A stretch of 64,000 nucleotides of DNA from assembly GCA_937931785.1 (NCBI GenBank), contig CALHAX010000039.1:38331-102330 (forward strand), given 5' to 3'. The position numbers and the translations under genes are program-made. This document shows, one piece after another, positions 54,470 through 63,729 of this stretch (position 1 is its first letter; the number at the start of each line of letters is the position of its first letter). The stretch comes from an uncultured Hyphomicrobiaceae bacterium. Its GTDB lineage: Bacteria; Pseudomonadota; Alphaproteobacteria; Rhizobiales; CALHAX01. The notes under the pieces are model-generated. The model saw nothing but the letters and a program-made list of their open reading frames with translations. It was not told the origin of the DNA and searched no databases.

Positions 54470-55360
54470 ATGAGTGAGGCACCGCTTCCGTATCTTGATC
54501 GCATTCGGGAGTATTATCTCGCGCTTGGATACGGAACGCCTTATGAATGGGCGTCATTTGACGCGGTGCCGTTCACCAGACTGGGAGCGCCGCTTAGTCA
54601 GTCCCGCATTGCGATCATCACAACTGCGGCGCCGTATCAGCCGGACAAGGGCGATCAGGGGCCGGGCGCGCCCTACAACGGGAAGGCGAAGTTCTTTTCG
54701 GTGTACTCTGGTACGACCGACCGGGAGCCGGATCTGCGCATTTCGCACATCGCGATTGATCGTGCTCATACCACTGCAGAGGATCAGGGGACGTATTTTC
54801 CCCTTCGCGCGTTGAAGCGTCTGGAGGCGTCTGGTGAAATCGGTAGTGTGGCCCCGCGATTCCACGGGTTGCCGACCAATCGATCGCAGAAGACAACGCG
54901 CGATGTGGATTGCGTCGAGGTTGTGAAGCGGTGCCTAAAGGACGGTGTGACAGCGGCGGTGCTTGTGCCGAACTGTCCCGTTTGCCATCAATCTGTCAGC
55001 CTCGCTGCACGTGCGCTTGAAGACGCCGGAATTTCCTCGGTCATCATGGGATGCGCCACGGATATTGTGGAGCGCGTCGGTGTGCCCCGGTTTCTGTTCA
55101 ATGATTTTCCGCTGGGTAACGCTGCCGGTCTGCCTGGTAATCCGGACTCCCAGCTTGAAATTGCGCGACTTGCGCTGCGGCTTCTGGAAAACGCCGTGAG
55201 GCCTCGCACGACGGTGCAATCACCGTTCGTGTGGAATGGATCCCTGGAATGGAAGCGTGACTATTCGAACGCCGCGCTTCTCAGCGAAGAGGAAATTGCG
55301 AACCGTCGGCGGGAATTCGACAAGGGTAAGTTGGATACGTCAACTGTGAAACGTCCCTGA
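54470..55360 (+). CDS. Glycine/proline-reductase selenoprotein B family protein, cysteine form
   Basis: A 296-residue relative of GrdB/PrdB. The family core appears as AVLVPNCPVCHQSVSLAARALE, where Cys169 and Cys172 (CPVC) stand in the redox-active region that holds selenocysteine in the anaerobic enzymes. The following GCATDIVERVGVPRFLFNDFPLGNAAGLPG is also diagnostic. There is no in-frame UGA. In clostridia these subunits reduce glycine, betaine or D-proline with protein thiols. In this aerobic setting, next to oxidative demethylases, the reaction is unknown. It starts 30 bp after the second flavoprotein and ends at a strong terminator. Confidence 0.8.
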   Translation: MSEAPLPYLDRIREYYLALGYGTPYEWASFDAVPFTRLGAPLSQSRIAIITTAAPYQPDKGDQGPGAPYNGKAKFFSVYSGTTDREPDLRISHIAIDRAHTTAEDQGTYFPLRALKRLEASGEIGSVAPRFHGLPTNRSQKTTRDVDCVEVVKRCLKDGVTAAVLVPNCPVCHQSVSLAARALEDAGISSVIMGCATDIVERVGVPRFLFNDFPLGNAAGLPGNPDSQLEIARLALRLLENAVRPRTTVQSPFVWNGSLEWKRDYSNAALLSEEEIANRRREFDKGKLDTSTVKRP

Positions 55361-55367
55361 ACGATTT

Positions 55368-55403
55368 GTGGAAGAGGATGGGTTACAACCTCTTCCACTT
55401 TTT
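55368..55403 (+). terminator. Rho-independent terminator after the selenoprotein-B-like gene
   Basis: GTGGAAGAGG and CCTCTTCCAC form a perfect 10-bp stem with an 11-base loop, followed by five T. It lies 7 bp past the stop and marks the end of the flavoprotein/selenoprotein-B operon. It can also serve the convergent small gene, since A-rich sequence is limited on the other side. Confidence 0.93.
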
Positions 55404-55410
55404 ATTCGGT

Positions 55411-55719
55411 TTACTGAACCACGTAGAGGCATGGTTTTGCGCTGGCGAGACAGCGCCATTTCTTTCCGGAGTTCGTGTTGATCTTTGCGCAGGACAGGTG
55501 CTTTGCCTGAGCGATCTGCCACACGGACCACGCTTGACCAAGGTGTGATTTCACGTTGTTGCGCCAACCGTTTTTGGCTTTGTTGCGTGCCTTGAACTTC
55601 AACTTCGCAACGCCGACCGTCTGTGTCGGGTAGGTCTTGCACTGATAGGCTTGTGCGGGTGCTGCAATGCTGAATGTGATGACTGCGGCCACTGCGGCCT
55701 GAATGAGTTTGTTCTTCAT
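55411..55719 (-). CDS. Small exported basic protein (102 aa)
   Basis: The ATG at 55719 has a GAGAGG site. A signal peptide (MKNKLIQAAVAAVITFSIAA ... AQA) is cleaved after about residue 24. The mature part is basic, with tryptophans and four cysteines (YQCKTYP, LSCAKI, WRCLAS, KPCLYV), likely two disulfides. The middle (KARNKAKNGWRNNVKSHLGQAWSVWQIAQAKHLSC) looks like a motif of small periplasmic hypotheticals. Function unknown. The longer frame to 55914 overlaps nothing useful and lacks a ribosome site. Confidence 0.75.
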   Translation of the reverse strand: MKNKLIQAAVAAVITFSIAAPAQAYQCKTYPTQTVGVAKLKFKARNKAKNGWRNNVKSHLGQAWSVWQIAQAKHLSCAKINTNSGKKWRCLASAKPCLYVVQ

Positions 55720-55894
55720 AAGGTTTGTCCTCTCGGGGGATGTTTTACTGAGCGACGACACGCCGAATTGCGCCGGAGGACGCATCAACGCGCCGTCTTG
55801 CTCTGTTGGTCGCGAGAGGTGGGGGATTGGTTCAGGGGATGGGGAAAGTTTTTTACTGACCGATGGTCGGAACAGCTCAGAAGACGCAAATGGG

Positions 55895-56605
55895 TTACGC
55901 ACTGCCTTCTGCATAAGCGTCTGTCTCGTAGTTCTTGCCGATCGACATCGCGCAAATTCGGGAGATATGCGTCAACGGCAGGCCGGTTTCGTCCGCCCAA
56001 GCGTTCATCTGGGTCTGTATTTTTTTCAGGTCCCTTTGTGACGATGGCTTCTGGGCAATCTCCAAACCGGAGTCACGCAAGCAGGAGACCACGTCGCCTG
56101 AGGTGACAAACGAATCCTTGCCGAGAAAGCGGACGACGTATTGACCGGTGGCACCACCCAGGCGGCTGCCGTGTTTCGACAGATGGGTCCAAAGTCCGAC
56201 GATGTCGTCGGCAGGCCAGTCGGCAAGAAATGTTCCGAAGCTGCCGTGTGCAGTAGCGGTGTCAGCCACGAAGCGTGCGTTGTCACGGACGGACATGATC
56301 TTGGCGCCGTGACGGACGATCTGCTTATTGCTCACCAGAGCTTCCCAGAATTCATCTGGCTGAAACAGGAGTGCACCTGGATCAAATCCAAGGAATGCCT
56401 CCTCGAAGCCGGGCCATTTCTTGTCGATAACGGCCCAGTTGAACCCGGCCCGGAAAATCTGTTTGGCCATCGTGGCCAGTGCGCGATCGTCCATCAGTTT
56501 CTTGAGATCCGATACCTTGGGTTTTGGTGGGAGCAACTTGGCAAAGGCCTTTGCGCCACCTTTTCGTTCCTCTGCTCGCGCCTTGATTTCTGCAAACGCC
56601 AACAT
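55895..56605 (-). CDS. DNA-3-methyladenine glycosylase I relative
   Basis: A 236-residue protein beginning MLAFAEIKARAEERKGGAKA. The central part (MAKQIFRAGFNWAVIDKKWPGFEEAFLGFDP; RHGAKIMSVRDNARF; FLADWPADDIVGLWTHLSKHGSRLGGATGQYVVRFLGKDSFVTSGDVV) matches the alphaproteobacterial branch annotated as 3-methyladenine glycosylase I, an HhH-type base-excision enzyme. The zinc-binding N- and C-terminal cysteines and histidines of E. coli Tag are not evident, so activity is uncertain. The start at 56605 lies 13 bp after the isochorismatase gene; the two are likely co-transcribed. Confidence 0.72.
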   Translation of the reverse strand: MLAFAEIKARAEERKGGAKAFAKLLPPKPKVSDLKKLMDDRALATMAKQIFRAGFNWAVIDKKWPGFEEAFLGFDPGALLFQPDEFWEALVSNKQIVRHGAKIMSVRDNARFVADTATAHGSFGTFLADWPADDIVGLWTHLSKHGSRLGGATGQYVVRFLGKDSFVTSGDVVSCLRDSGLEIAQKPSSQRDLKKIQTQMNAWADETGLPLTHISRICAMSIGKNYETDAYAEGSA

Positions 56606-56618
56606 GATTTCCACTCCA

Positions 56619-57254
56619 TTAGCCTTGTAAACGTGCAGGCTGATATACATCCATCGCTGTGAGCACTTCGTCCAGTGATCGTCTTGCACCTGTCTGAAGG
56701 TATTCCATGGCGCGGAGGGAGGCTTCGTGGGCCTCTTCGCTGGACCCTGCAACACAATCCTCGATCACGCGGCAGAAATAGTCCGACTGATGGCCATCAA
56801 CGAATGTGTAATGCACGCAAACATCGGTTAATCCACCGCAGAGCAGGAGGGTATCGACTTTCAGGCCCTTCAGCAGGATTTCAAAGTCGGTGCCAAAGAA
56901 TGCTGAATAGCGCCGTTTGCGGATGTGATAATCGGTTGGGCGAAAATCAATTTCCTTCGCACAGATCTCCGTATGGGGATCGCCTTCTACGCAATGCACA
57001 TCCTCGACGCCGTCCAGCTCGCGACCGAAGTCCACGAGATCTGGACGATGCACTTCCTGGATGAAAACAACTGGAATGTTACGTGCCCGGGCTTTCGCAA
57101 TAGCCTGACCGGCGCGGGCCATCCGTTTATCGAAGTTCGGCATTGTCGGGATCGCTTCAGTCTCGCGCTCGACAAACAACTCGCCCTGGATGTCGATCAC
57201 GACAAGGACTGGTTTTCCTTCGATGAGGTTTCGTTTTGGTGCAGTTGTTCGCAA
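56619..57254 (-). CDS. Isochorismatase-family cysteine hydrolase
   Basis: A 211-residue hydrolase with the family triad: Asp in VLVVIDIQGELF, Lys in IRKRRYSAFFGTDFEILLKGL, and the nucleophilic Cys in LLLCGGLTDVCVHYTFVDGHQSDYF. Relatives cleave isochorismate, nicotinamide, biuret or N-carbamoylsarcosine, so the substrate is open. The start is TTG at 57254, supported by GGGGGAG six bases upstream and the lack of any nearby ATG. Its upstream region holds a strong palindrome (57325-57342). Confidence 0.85.
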   Translation of the reverse strand: MRTTAPKRNLIEGKPVLVVIDIQGELFVERETEAIPTMPNFDKRMARAGQAIAKARARNIPVVFIQEVHRPDLVDFGRELDGVEDVHCVEGDPHTEICAKEIDFRPTDYHIRKRRYSAFFGTDFEILLKGLKVDTLLLCGGLTDVCVHYTFVDGHQSDYFCRVIEDCVAGSSEEAHEASLRAMEYLQTGARRSLDEVLTAMDVYQPARLQG

Positions 57255-57627
57255 CAGAGGCTCCCCCGTCGGTGATTGCGTGGTGCAAATTTCGATGTAC
57301 TAAACTTTTTGATGCAACACCAATCATTGCACGTGTGCAATGTTGAACAGTATCTGTGCGGTTCGGATTGCGTACCATCTTGGCAAACCGAATTGCAGGC
57401 CGATATCGACCTTATAGCCCTTGAGGGTTCACCGAGGTGCCTAGCCGTCAATCGTCACGGATGACTGGACATGCGACAGCGACACGGCAGTCCTGATGAC
57501 AAAGGAGCTCTTGGGAAGATTACCTCGTGCCATGGTTCTGACGTGCTGACGGATAGGCATTGCGCCAGCCATCGGTGAATGCGAAACCGTTCGCTCTGGC
57601 CATCTTTTACCCTGGACCTCGCTCACG
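57255..57627. promoter_or_regulatory. Gene-free divergent region with 18-bp palindrome at 57325-57342
   Basis: The 373 bp between the isochorismatase-family gene and cobQ contain CATTGCAC-GT-GTGCAATG, a perfect palindrome with 8-bp arms, 71 bp upstream of the isochorismatase start. It has the look of a GntR- or LacI-type operator. I looked for a cobalamin riboswitch before cobQ and saw no B12-box-like sequence. No coding sequence is convincing. Confidence 0.55.
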
Positions 57628-59124
57628 ATGACTACCCCGGCGATCATGCTGCAGGGCACAGGTTCCGATGTCGGCAAGTCGATGCTGGCAGCGGGGCTGT
57701 GCCGCGTGTTGACCCGGCGTGGCCTCGTTGTGCGCCCGTTCAAGCCGCAAAACATGTCGAACAATGCGGCTGTCACATCTGATGGTGGTGAGATTGGGCG
57801 TGCGCAGGCGTTGCAGGCGCGTGCGTGCTGCGTGTCGGCTTCAATCCATATGAACCCGGTGCTTTTGAAACCTGAGGCTGACAATGGATCGCAGGTCGTG
57901 GTGCAGGGAAAGCGACTTGGAAGTTTTCGGGCGCGGGACTACTGGGGGCTCAAGCCTGATCTGATGGCTGCTGTTCTGGACAGTTTTGCGATGCTTGAGC
58001 AGCAGGCCGATATCCTTGTGGTGGAAGGTGCCGGCAGTGCGGCGGAGGTTAACCTGCGGAAAGGTGATATTGCGAACATGGGATTCGCGGAGGTCACTGG
58101 CGTGCCTGTGGTGCTTGTGGCTGACATTGATCGCGGCGGGGTCATTGCCAACCTTGTTGGCACTCATGCGATTCTACCACCTCAAGATGCCGCGCGTGTG
58201 GCCGGATACATCATCAACAAATTTCGCGGTGATGCGGCGTTGTTCGATGACGGTTTGAGTGCGATTTCCGACCGTACGGGATGGAAAAGTTTTGGCGTTG
58301 TGACGTGGTTCGATCAGGCCCACGCACTTCCGGCGGAGGACTCTGTCGGGATTGAAGAGCGTGGCAGTGCCGGAGGGGGCGAACGAGCAATAAAGATCGC
58401 GGTGCCCTTGTTCCCACGGATTGCGAACCACGATGATCTCGATCCATTGGCGATGGAGCCGGATGTCTCCCTCGTCATGGTGCGGCCGGGGGAGCCGCTG
58501 CCTGGTGATTCCGATCTTGTTATTCTCCCAGGATCCAAATCGACAATCGGCGATCTCGAGCATTTCAAGCGTGAGGGGTGGGATATTGACCTGAATGCGC
58601 ATCTGCGTCGTGGGGGACACGTTCTCGGTCTTTGCGGTGGTTTTCAAATGCTGGGGACGGAAATAGATGATCCGCAGGGGATTGAAGGCAAGGCCGGGCA
58701 CAGCGCGGGCTTGGGTCTGCTCGATGTGATGACCACGCTGACTCCGGAGAAGCGCCTTGTTGAAGTTGGTGGCGTAGGCGTTCTGAATGGTGCGCCAGTG
58801 GCCGGATACGAGATGCATATCGGTGTGACAACCGGCGCTGATCTTGTGCGACCGTTCCTGGATATCGAGCAACGTGGTGAGGGAGCCGTGTCGAGCGACG
58901 GTCGCGTTATGGGAACTTATGTTCACGGTATTTTTGCCAGCGATGCTTTCCGGCATGCGTTTTTGAATGCGCTGCGGGAACGTTCGACATCCGGCCTTGC
59001 CTATCACCAAACGGTCGAGCGGACGCTTGATGCACTTGCGGATCATCTGGAAGCCACGCTGGACATCGACGCGTTGATCGAGATTGCGCGATCTCGCAAG
59101 GGATCTAGCGTAGCGGCACAATAA
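57628..59124 (+). CDS. cobQ: Cobyric acid synthase
   Basis: CobQ amidates positions b, d, e and g of adenosylcobyrinic acid a,c-diamide using glutamine and ATP. The 498-residue protein has the N-terminal DTBS-like ATPase ([23 protein letters not shown] and [15 protein letters not shown]), a central [13 protein letters not shown], and a C-terminal class I glutaminase ([17 protein letters not shown] block; nucleophile in [13 protein letters not shown]). The ATG at 57628 has only a weak ribosome site. The 3' end overlaps the convergent cobD by 20 bp. Confidence 0.96.
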   Translation: MTTPAIMLQGTGSDVGKSMLAAGLCRVLTRRGLVVRPFKPQNMSNNAAVTSDGGEIGRAQALQARACCVSASIHMNPVLLKPEADNGSQVVVQGKRLGSFRARDYWGLKPDLMAAVLDSFAMLEQQADILVVEGAGSAAEVNLRKGDIANMGFAEVTGVPVVLVADIDRGGVIANLVGTHAILPPQDAARVAGYIINKFRGDAALFDDGLSAISDRTGWKSFGVVTWFDQAHALPAEDSVGIEERGSAGGGERAIKIAVPLFPRIANHDDLDPLAMEPDVSLVMVRPGEPLPGDSDLVILPGSKSTIGDLEHFKREGWDIDLNAHLRRGGHVLGLCGGFQMLGTEIDDPQGIEGKAGHSAGLGLLDVMTTLTPEKRLVEVGGVGVLNGAPVAGYEMHIGVTTGADLVRPFLDIEQRGEGAVSSDGRVMGTYVHGIFASDAFRHAFLNALRERSTSGLAYHQTVERTLDALADHLEATLDIDALIEIARSRKGSSVAAQ

Positions 59125-60106
59125 GCAGTGTCGCAACGAGCGCGGTCATAAGGACCGTCGCCATTATCATGATGCGAACGGCGACTCCAATATCATCTGC
59201 AGTGCTTTCCTTGCGCCCCCTCTCATTCAACCATGGATCGGTGGAGGTATATTCGGCGTACTTGCGTGGGCCAGCGAGAGCAATGCCGAGCGCACCGGCC
59301 ATGGCGGTTTCTGGCCATCCGGCATTGGGAGAGGCGTGTTTGCCGGCGTCGCGCCACATCACGGCGAGGCTGTTCCGCGCATTCAATCCTCGCAAAGCTG
59401 CACCACCGGCAATCAACATTCCCGATAAGCGGGCCGGAATCAGGTTCACGAGATCGTCGAGCCGTGCTGCTGCCCATCCAAATGCGCGGTGACGATCCGT
59501 CTTGTGACCGATCATGCTGTCTGCGGTGTTGATCACCTTGTAGAGCACGATGCCTGGCAAACCGGCGATCAGGAACCAGAAGGCCGGTGCAACCACGCCG
59601 TCGGCGAAGTTTTCTGCGGTGGATTCTATTGCAGCACGAGAGACGCCACTTTCGTCAAGTTGCTCGGGATCACGCCCGACAATCATGGATACCGCGCGGC
59701 GTCCAGCCTCAAGTCCACTGTCGCGCAAGGCGTTCGCCACGGCATCGACGTGGTCATGCAGCGAGCGTGTGGCGAGTAGAAAGGCAACGGGGACGACCTG
59801 TATGGTCATCAAATAAGGATGGCTGGTCAGGCCGATACTCATGGCAACCGTTACGAAGCCGAAGAGAGCGAGAAGCGCGATAACCGTGACGATACCGTAT
59901 AGGCGCTTTCGAAAGCCGCTGGCCTCCGGCATGTTCAGACGGTTTTCGAACCCGTCGATCACCGCACCGATTACCACAACCGGGTGTTTGATCCGGCTCC
60001 ATAACCAGTCTGGTTCACCAAGCAGCGCGTCGAGAACCAGTGCTGCGACGAGAATTGCAGCGCGCCATTCCAGTGATGGCAGGATGGTGAGTTCGACAAG
60101 TGACAT
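59105..60106 (-). CDS. cobD: Adenosylcobinamide-phosphate synthase
   Basis: CobD (CbiB) attaches the aminopropanol arm to cobyric acid. The 333-residue membrane protein has about five hydrophobic segments and family motifs [25 protein letters not shown] at the start, [41 protein letters not shown] in the middle, and [18 protein letters not shown]. It is divergent from the DUF1636 gene and overlaps cobQ tail to tail. The ATG at 60106 has no strong ribosome site. Confidence 0.95.
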   Translation of the reverse strand: MSLVELTILPSLEWRAAILVAALVLDALLGEPDWLWSRIKHPVVVIGAVIDGFENRLNMPEASGFRKRLYGIVTVIALLALFGFVTVAMSIGLTSHPYLMTIQVVPVAFLLATRSLHDHVDAVANALRDSGLEAGRRAVSMIVGRDPEQLDESGVSRAAIESTAENFADGVVAPAFWFLIAGLPGIVLYKVINTADSMIGHKTDRHRAFGWAAARLDDLVNLIPARLSGMLIAGGAALRGLNARNSLAVMWRDAGKHASPNAGWPETAMAGALGIALAGPRKYAEYTSTDPWLNERGRKESTADDIGVAVRIMIMATVLMTALVATLLIVPLR

Positions 60107-60229
60107 GGTGGATGGTTTGCTCGGTACCGTGGTCTGTTACGGCATAAATCAGCGCCATGGCTGCAGGTCAATCAACCGTGTTATTACACCGCTTGACGTG
60201 GCCCGCTTCCTCGCTCATTTCATGCGACT

Positions 60230-60646
60230 ATGAGCACACAATCAAAGACGCAAATCTACATCTGCAAAACCTGTAAACCAGAGGGTTTTACCGGGGAGGA
60301 CGGGGATCGTCCGGGGAATCTTCTGGCGAAGGAGTTGGTCGCTGCTGCGCGTGCCAAGGGCCTCAACGTCGATGTTGAGATGAAAGCCGTGGATTGCCTG
60401 AGTGTCTGTACGCGGCCCTGCACCGTTACGTTTTCTGCTGAGGGCAAATTTACCTACATTGTGGGCGATCTTGAGCCTGGGCGGGACGTCGACGATCTTC
60501 TGGCATTTTCCGAGCTCTATGGTGCGGCTACGGACGGCATCACAACCTGGCGCGAACGTCCGGAGTGTGTGCGCAAGCACACGATTGCTCGCGTACCTCC
60601 CATCGGCTGCGCCGGTGTTCTCGTAAGCGAGATCGAGGACTCTTAA
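60230..60646 (+). CDS. DUF1636 family protein, possible metal or Fe-S protein
   Basis: A 138-residue protein with a thioredoxin-like-ferredoxin cysteine pattern: Cys12 and Cys15 (YICKTCKPEGF), then Cys56, Cys60 and Cys64 (VDCLSVCTRPC). The arrangement could hold a 2Fe-2S cluster or a metal. DUF1636 genes are often found among alphaproteobacterial cobalamin and cobW genes, but no function is established as far as I know. It is divergent from cobD, and its end overlaps the convergent cobB end by 4 bp. Confidence 0.82.
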   Translation: MSTQSKTQIYICKTCKPEGFTGEDGDRPGNLLAKELVAAARAKGLNVDVEMKAVDCLSVCTRPCTVTFSAEGKFTYIVGDLEPGRDVDDLLAFSELYGAATDGITTWRERPECVRKHTIARVPPIGCAGVLVSEIEDS

Positions 60647-61950
60647 TCTCCAATATCGATCAGGTGTATGAACGATCCGGCGACACTACCGATGTGCAGT
60701 CCGCTTGAGGCTTGTATGTCTATGTTGGTGAATAATGGATGGCCTTCTTCGCGTGTGATCGAGGCGTAGTGAAACTCGTGAGCGAAGAACGTGCTACTCG
60801 CGCTTCCCAACCCGAAGGGTGCGTTGGCACGAACGTGTCGGTATCCGAGATGGAATTTTCGCGCGGCAAAAGATGTTTCGAGATCAAGCAGACCAAGCAT
60901 CTCGTGGGCGGTTCCATCCGCGTCGATGATGGTATTTCCCAGAACCATGTACCCGCCACACTCGCCGAAAATTGGAATGTTCCGTGATGCGGCGTTGCGG
61001 ACGCTGCTCTTGAATGCGTTCGCATTCGCCAATTGCGGGCCATGCAACTCGGGGTATCCACCCGGTAAGTAGATAGCATCTGCATTGCCTGGGGCAGGTT
61101 CATCAGCAAGGGGAGAGAAAAATGATAACTCCGCCCCGGCGTCGCGCCATCCCTGAAGTAGATGTGGATATGCGAAACGAAAGGCAACGTCGCGTGCAAC
61201 GGCAATGCGCTGTCCCATGGGGGGAATCGAGGAGACTGACGACGTGTCGGCGATCGTTGTTTCCCGAGTCGCAGAGATCAGGGCGTCCATGTTGCAGTTC
61301 TGCTCGATCAGGTCTGCCATGCGTTCCAGAAGTTCATCTAAATCGTCATGCTCTTCCGCTTGTTTCAATCCAAGATGTCGCGATGGAAGGGCAACAGCCT
61401 TGTCGCGTGGAATTGCACCAAAGACATGAATACCCGTTTTTTCGAGTGCGGTTGTGAGCATTTCACGATGGCGATCACTGGACGTGTTGTTCAGGATAAC
61501 ACCCGCGATGCTCACATCGTCGGCGTAGGTCTGGAAGCCATGCACCAGCGGTGCAACGGACTGGGCGAGCCCACCGCAGTTTACCACGAGCACGATCGGC
61601 AACCCCGTCAGGCGCGCAAGGTCCGCCGTTGAGCCATGGCCTGTGCGGCCTGGACGTTGCCCGCCATCGAACACGCCCATGACACCTTCGACAATTGTCA
61701 GATCTGCGTCGGCTGTGAACTGTTCGAACAGATGTGCCAGATATGTCGGGCGCATGGCCCAGGCATCGAGGTTGACGGAGGATCGCCCGGCAGCTGCGGC
61801 ATGAAACTGTGGATCAATATAATCAGGGCCGATCTTGGCAGGGGCGACACGTTTGCCGGCACGTGACAACGCGCGCAGGAGGCCAAGCGTGATCGTGGTC
61901 TTGCCGGAACCGGTGGATGGCGCGCCGATGATTAGACCGCGGGCGGTCAT
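60643..61950 (-). CDS. cobB: Cobyrinic acid a,c-diamide synthase (hydrogenobyrinate type)
   Basis: CobB amidates the a and c carboxyls of (hydrogeno)byrinic acid with glutamine and ATP. The 435-residue product has ATPase motif LIIGAPSTGSGKTTITLGLL, then APAKIGPDYIDPQFHAAAAG and VEGVMGVFDGGQ. A C-terminal glutaminase domain follows (IYLPGGYPELHGPQL, with the nucleophile in FGECGGYMVLG). It starts 10 bp after the cobA stop on the same strand, so cobA-cobB is an operon. Confidence 0.96.
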   Translation of the reverse strand: MTARGLIIGAPSTGSGKTTITLGLLRALSRAGKRVAPAKIGPDYIDPQFHAAAAGRSSVNLDAWAMRPTYLAHLFEQFTADADLTIVEGVMGVFDGGQRPGRTGHGSTADLARLTGLPIVLVVNCGGLAQSVAPLVHGFQTYADDVSIAGVILNNTSSDRHREMLTTALEKTGIHVFGAIPRDKAVALPSRHLGLKQAEEHDDLDELLERMADLIEQNCNMDALISATRETTIADTSSVSSIPPMGQRIAVARDVAFRFAYPHLLQGWRDAGAELSFFSPLADEPAPGNADAIYLPGGYPELHGPQLANANAFKSSVRNAASRNIPIFGECGGYMVLGNTIIDADGTAHEMLGLLDLETSFAARKFHLGYRHVRANAPFGLGSASSTFFAHEFHYASITREEGHPLFTNIDIQASSGLHIGSVAGSFIHLIDIGD

Positions 61951-61960
61951 GGGCTTGCTC

Positions 61961-62875
61961 TCACGTACCGGTTGCGACGTGGTGGCCGCTGTAGTGGCCG
62001 ATCTCGGCGAATGGTGTCAGCCAGTCCAACTGCTCGCGCAGGGTTACAATTTCGCCGACCACGATCATGGAGGGGGAACCAATTTTTGCCGTTTCGGCAT
62101 CTTCGACGGCATGTTCCAATGTGGTCACGACGGTCTGCTGCTCCGGCATCGTTGCGCTGCAAACAATGGCGACAGGTTCGTCTGCACGTCGACCTTCGGC
62201 GCGGAGACGCTCCGTGATGGCACCGAGCAGGCGATATCCCATGTAGATCACAAGAACGGGTGAACCGGTTGCAATGGCCCGCCAGTCGAGGCCCTTGGAA
62301 AGCCCCCCGTCGACATCGTGCGCCGTGATGAGTGTAATCGCCTGGTTGAAGTCGCGGTGTGTCGCAGGGATACCTGCATAGGCCAGTCCACCGATTCCGG
62401 CGGTTACGCCCGGAATAATGCGAAAGGGAATGCCTGCTGCGGCAAGTTCCTGTGCTTCTTCACCGCCGCGGCCGAACACGAAAGGATCGCCGCCCTTGAG
62501 GCGCAAGACCTTGCGTCCGGCGCGCGCACTTTCGATCAGCCGTTCCGTGATCTGCGTCTGTTTCGGTGAGGCCCGTCCACCGCGCTTGCCAACATAGATA
62601 ATTTCGGTCGCGGACGGGACAAGTTCTAGGATTTCTTCGCTGACCAGGGCGTCGTAGTAAATGAGGTCCGCATCCTGGATCGCCTGATAGGCATGCAGCG
62701 TCAGGAGCCCCGGATCGCCGGGGCCGGCTCCTGTCAGCCAGACCCAGCCGGGTGTGAACACTGCGTTGAAGTCGTGCGGCTGGCGGTGGCGGGCGTGGCG
62801 ACTTGCGACTCCCGATAGCGGAATTGGTGCGACATTGTCGGCGGTGTTGTCGTTGTTATTTGTGGCCTGGGTCAT
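61961..62875 (-). CDS. cobA: Uroporphyrinogen-III C-methyltransferase
   Basis: CobA methylates uroporphyrinogen III at C2 and C7 with SAM to give precorrin-2, the entry to corrin synthesis. The 304-residue product shows VWLTGAGPGDPGLLTLHAYQAI, YYDALVSEEIL, GKRGGRASPKQTQI, LRLKGGDPFVFGRGGEEAQEL and TAGIGGLAYAGIPATHRD. The N-terminal ~40 residues are extra and polar (TQATNNNDNTADN), so translation may begin a little later. It is divergent from cobK with a 53-bp gap. Confidence 0.95.
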   Translation of the reverse strand: MTQATNNNDNTADNVAPIPLSGVASRHARHRQPHDFNAVFTPGWVWLTGAGPGDPGLLTLHAYQAIQDADLIYYDALVSEEILELVPSATEIIYVGKRGGRASPKQTQITERLIESARAGRKVLRLKGGDPFVFGRGGEEAQELAAAGIPFRIIPGVTAGIGGLAYAGIPATHRDFNQAITLITAHDVDGGLSKGLDWRAIATGSPVLVIYMGYRLLGAITERLRAEGRRADEPVAIVCSATMPEQQTVVTTLEHAVEDAETAKIGSPSMIVVGEIVTLREQLDWLTPFAEIGHYSGHHVATGT

Positions 62876-62928
62876 CGCGGTGGTGGTACTGGCTTCAAGT
62901 CGAACATCTGAACGCTGGATCTAGCAGA

Positions 62929-63729
62929 ATGACGCGGGCGCGGATACTCATTCTTGGCGGTACGGGCGAGGGTTTTTCCCTTGCTGCGCACCTTGATGCG
63001 GTTAACGATATCGACGTGGTAACGTCCATGGCGGGGCGGACACCGGCACCAAAAGTTCCTCGCGGCGCAGTGCGACGGGGTGGTTTCGGCGGCCCTGAAG
63101 GGCTGGCATCCTATCTCAAGGCCGAACGTATCGCTGCGGTGATCGATGCGACGCATCCGTTTGCGTCACGAATGTCGCGGAATGCGGCATGGGCTGGCGA
63201 AACGGCAGGTATTCCGGTGGTACATGTCTGGCGTACGGGGTGGGAACGAGTGAAGGGTGATGATTGGCGCGAGGTCGACGGGATCGAAGAGGCCGTTGCA
63301 TTGCTGCCGGTCGGCGCTGGAATGACATTCCTGACAACGGGCAAGACGCAACTGCATCATTTTTCCGGACGCGACGACGTGGCGTTTCTGGCGCGCATTG
63401 TTGCCCCGCTTAAACCGGCTGAGGATGTTGGCGCGCTCCCGAAGCGTCTGACGTTCATTCATGACCGTGGCCCCTTTGATATGGAGCGTGAGCGGCGCGT
63501 GTTGTTGGAGAACACTATTGAATGGATCGTAAGCAAGAACAGCGGGGGCAATGCTGCGTACCCGAAGATCGTTGCGGCGCGTGAACTCGGTATTCCCGTG
63601 ATCATGATAAAACGTCCGGATGGACCTGACGGTGTGCGCGTTCCGGACGCGGCTGCGGCACTAATCTGGATTGATGCAACGTTGGGAACATCCGTTTCGT
63701 GCGCGTCCATTGATGAGGTGATGGTATGA
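62929..63729 (+). CDS. cobK: Precorrin-6A reductase
   Basis: CobK reduces the precorrin-6A macrocycle with NADPH. The 266-residue product has ARILILGGTGEGFSLAAHL at the start, VVTSMAGRTPAPKVPRGAVRRGGFGGPEGL, and VIDATHPFASRMSRNAAWAG, all characteristic of the aerobic CobK branch. Later comes GMTFLTTGKTQLHHF. The frame opens at 62803, but that part overlaps cobA; the ATG at 62929 gives the family length. It overlaps cobL by four bases (ATGA). Confidence 0.95.
   Translation: MTRARILILGGTGEGFSLAAHLDAVNDIDVVTSMAGRTPAPKVPRGAVRRGGFGGPEGLASYLKAERIAAVIDATHPFASRMSRNAAWAGETAGIPVVHVWRTGWERVKGDDWREVDGIEEAVALLPVGAGMTFLTTGKTQLHHFSGRDDVAFLARIVAPLKPAEDVGALPKRLTFIHDRGPFDMERERRVLLENTIEWIVSKNSGGNAAYPKIVAARELGIPVIMIKRPDGPDGVRVPDAAAALIWIDATLGTSVSCASIDEVMV

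Noticed and set aside
54470..55360. Selenoprotein with in-frame UGA
   Set aside because: The redox site reads Cys-Pro-Val-Cys and there is no internal stop, so no selenocysteine is involved.
57255..57627. Possible cobalamin riboswitch before cobQ
   Set aside because: I looked for a B12-box-like sequence and the surrounding stems and did not find them; the palindrome there is an operator-like DNA symmetry.
58174..59136. 320-codon frame antisense to cobQ
   Set aside because: cobQ has all its motifs in the plus frame; the antisense product has no motif.
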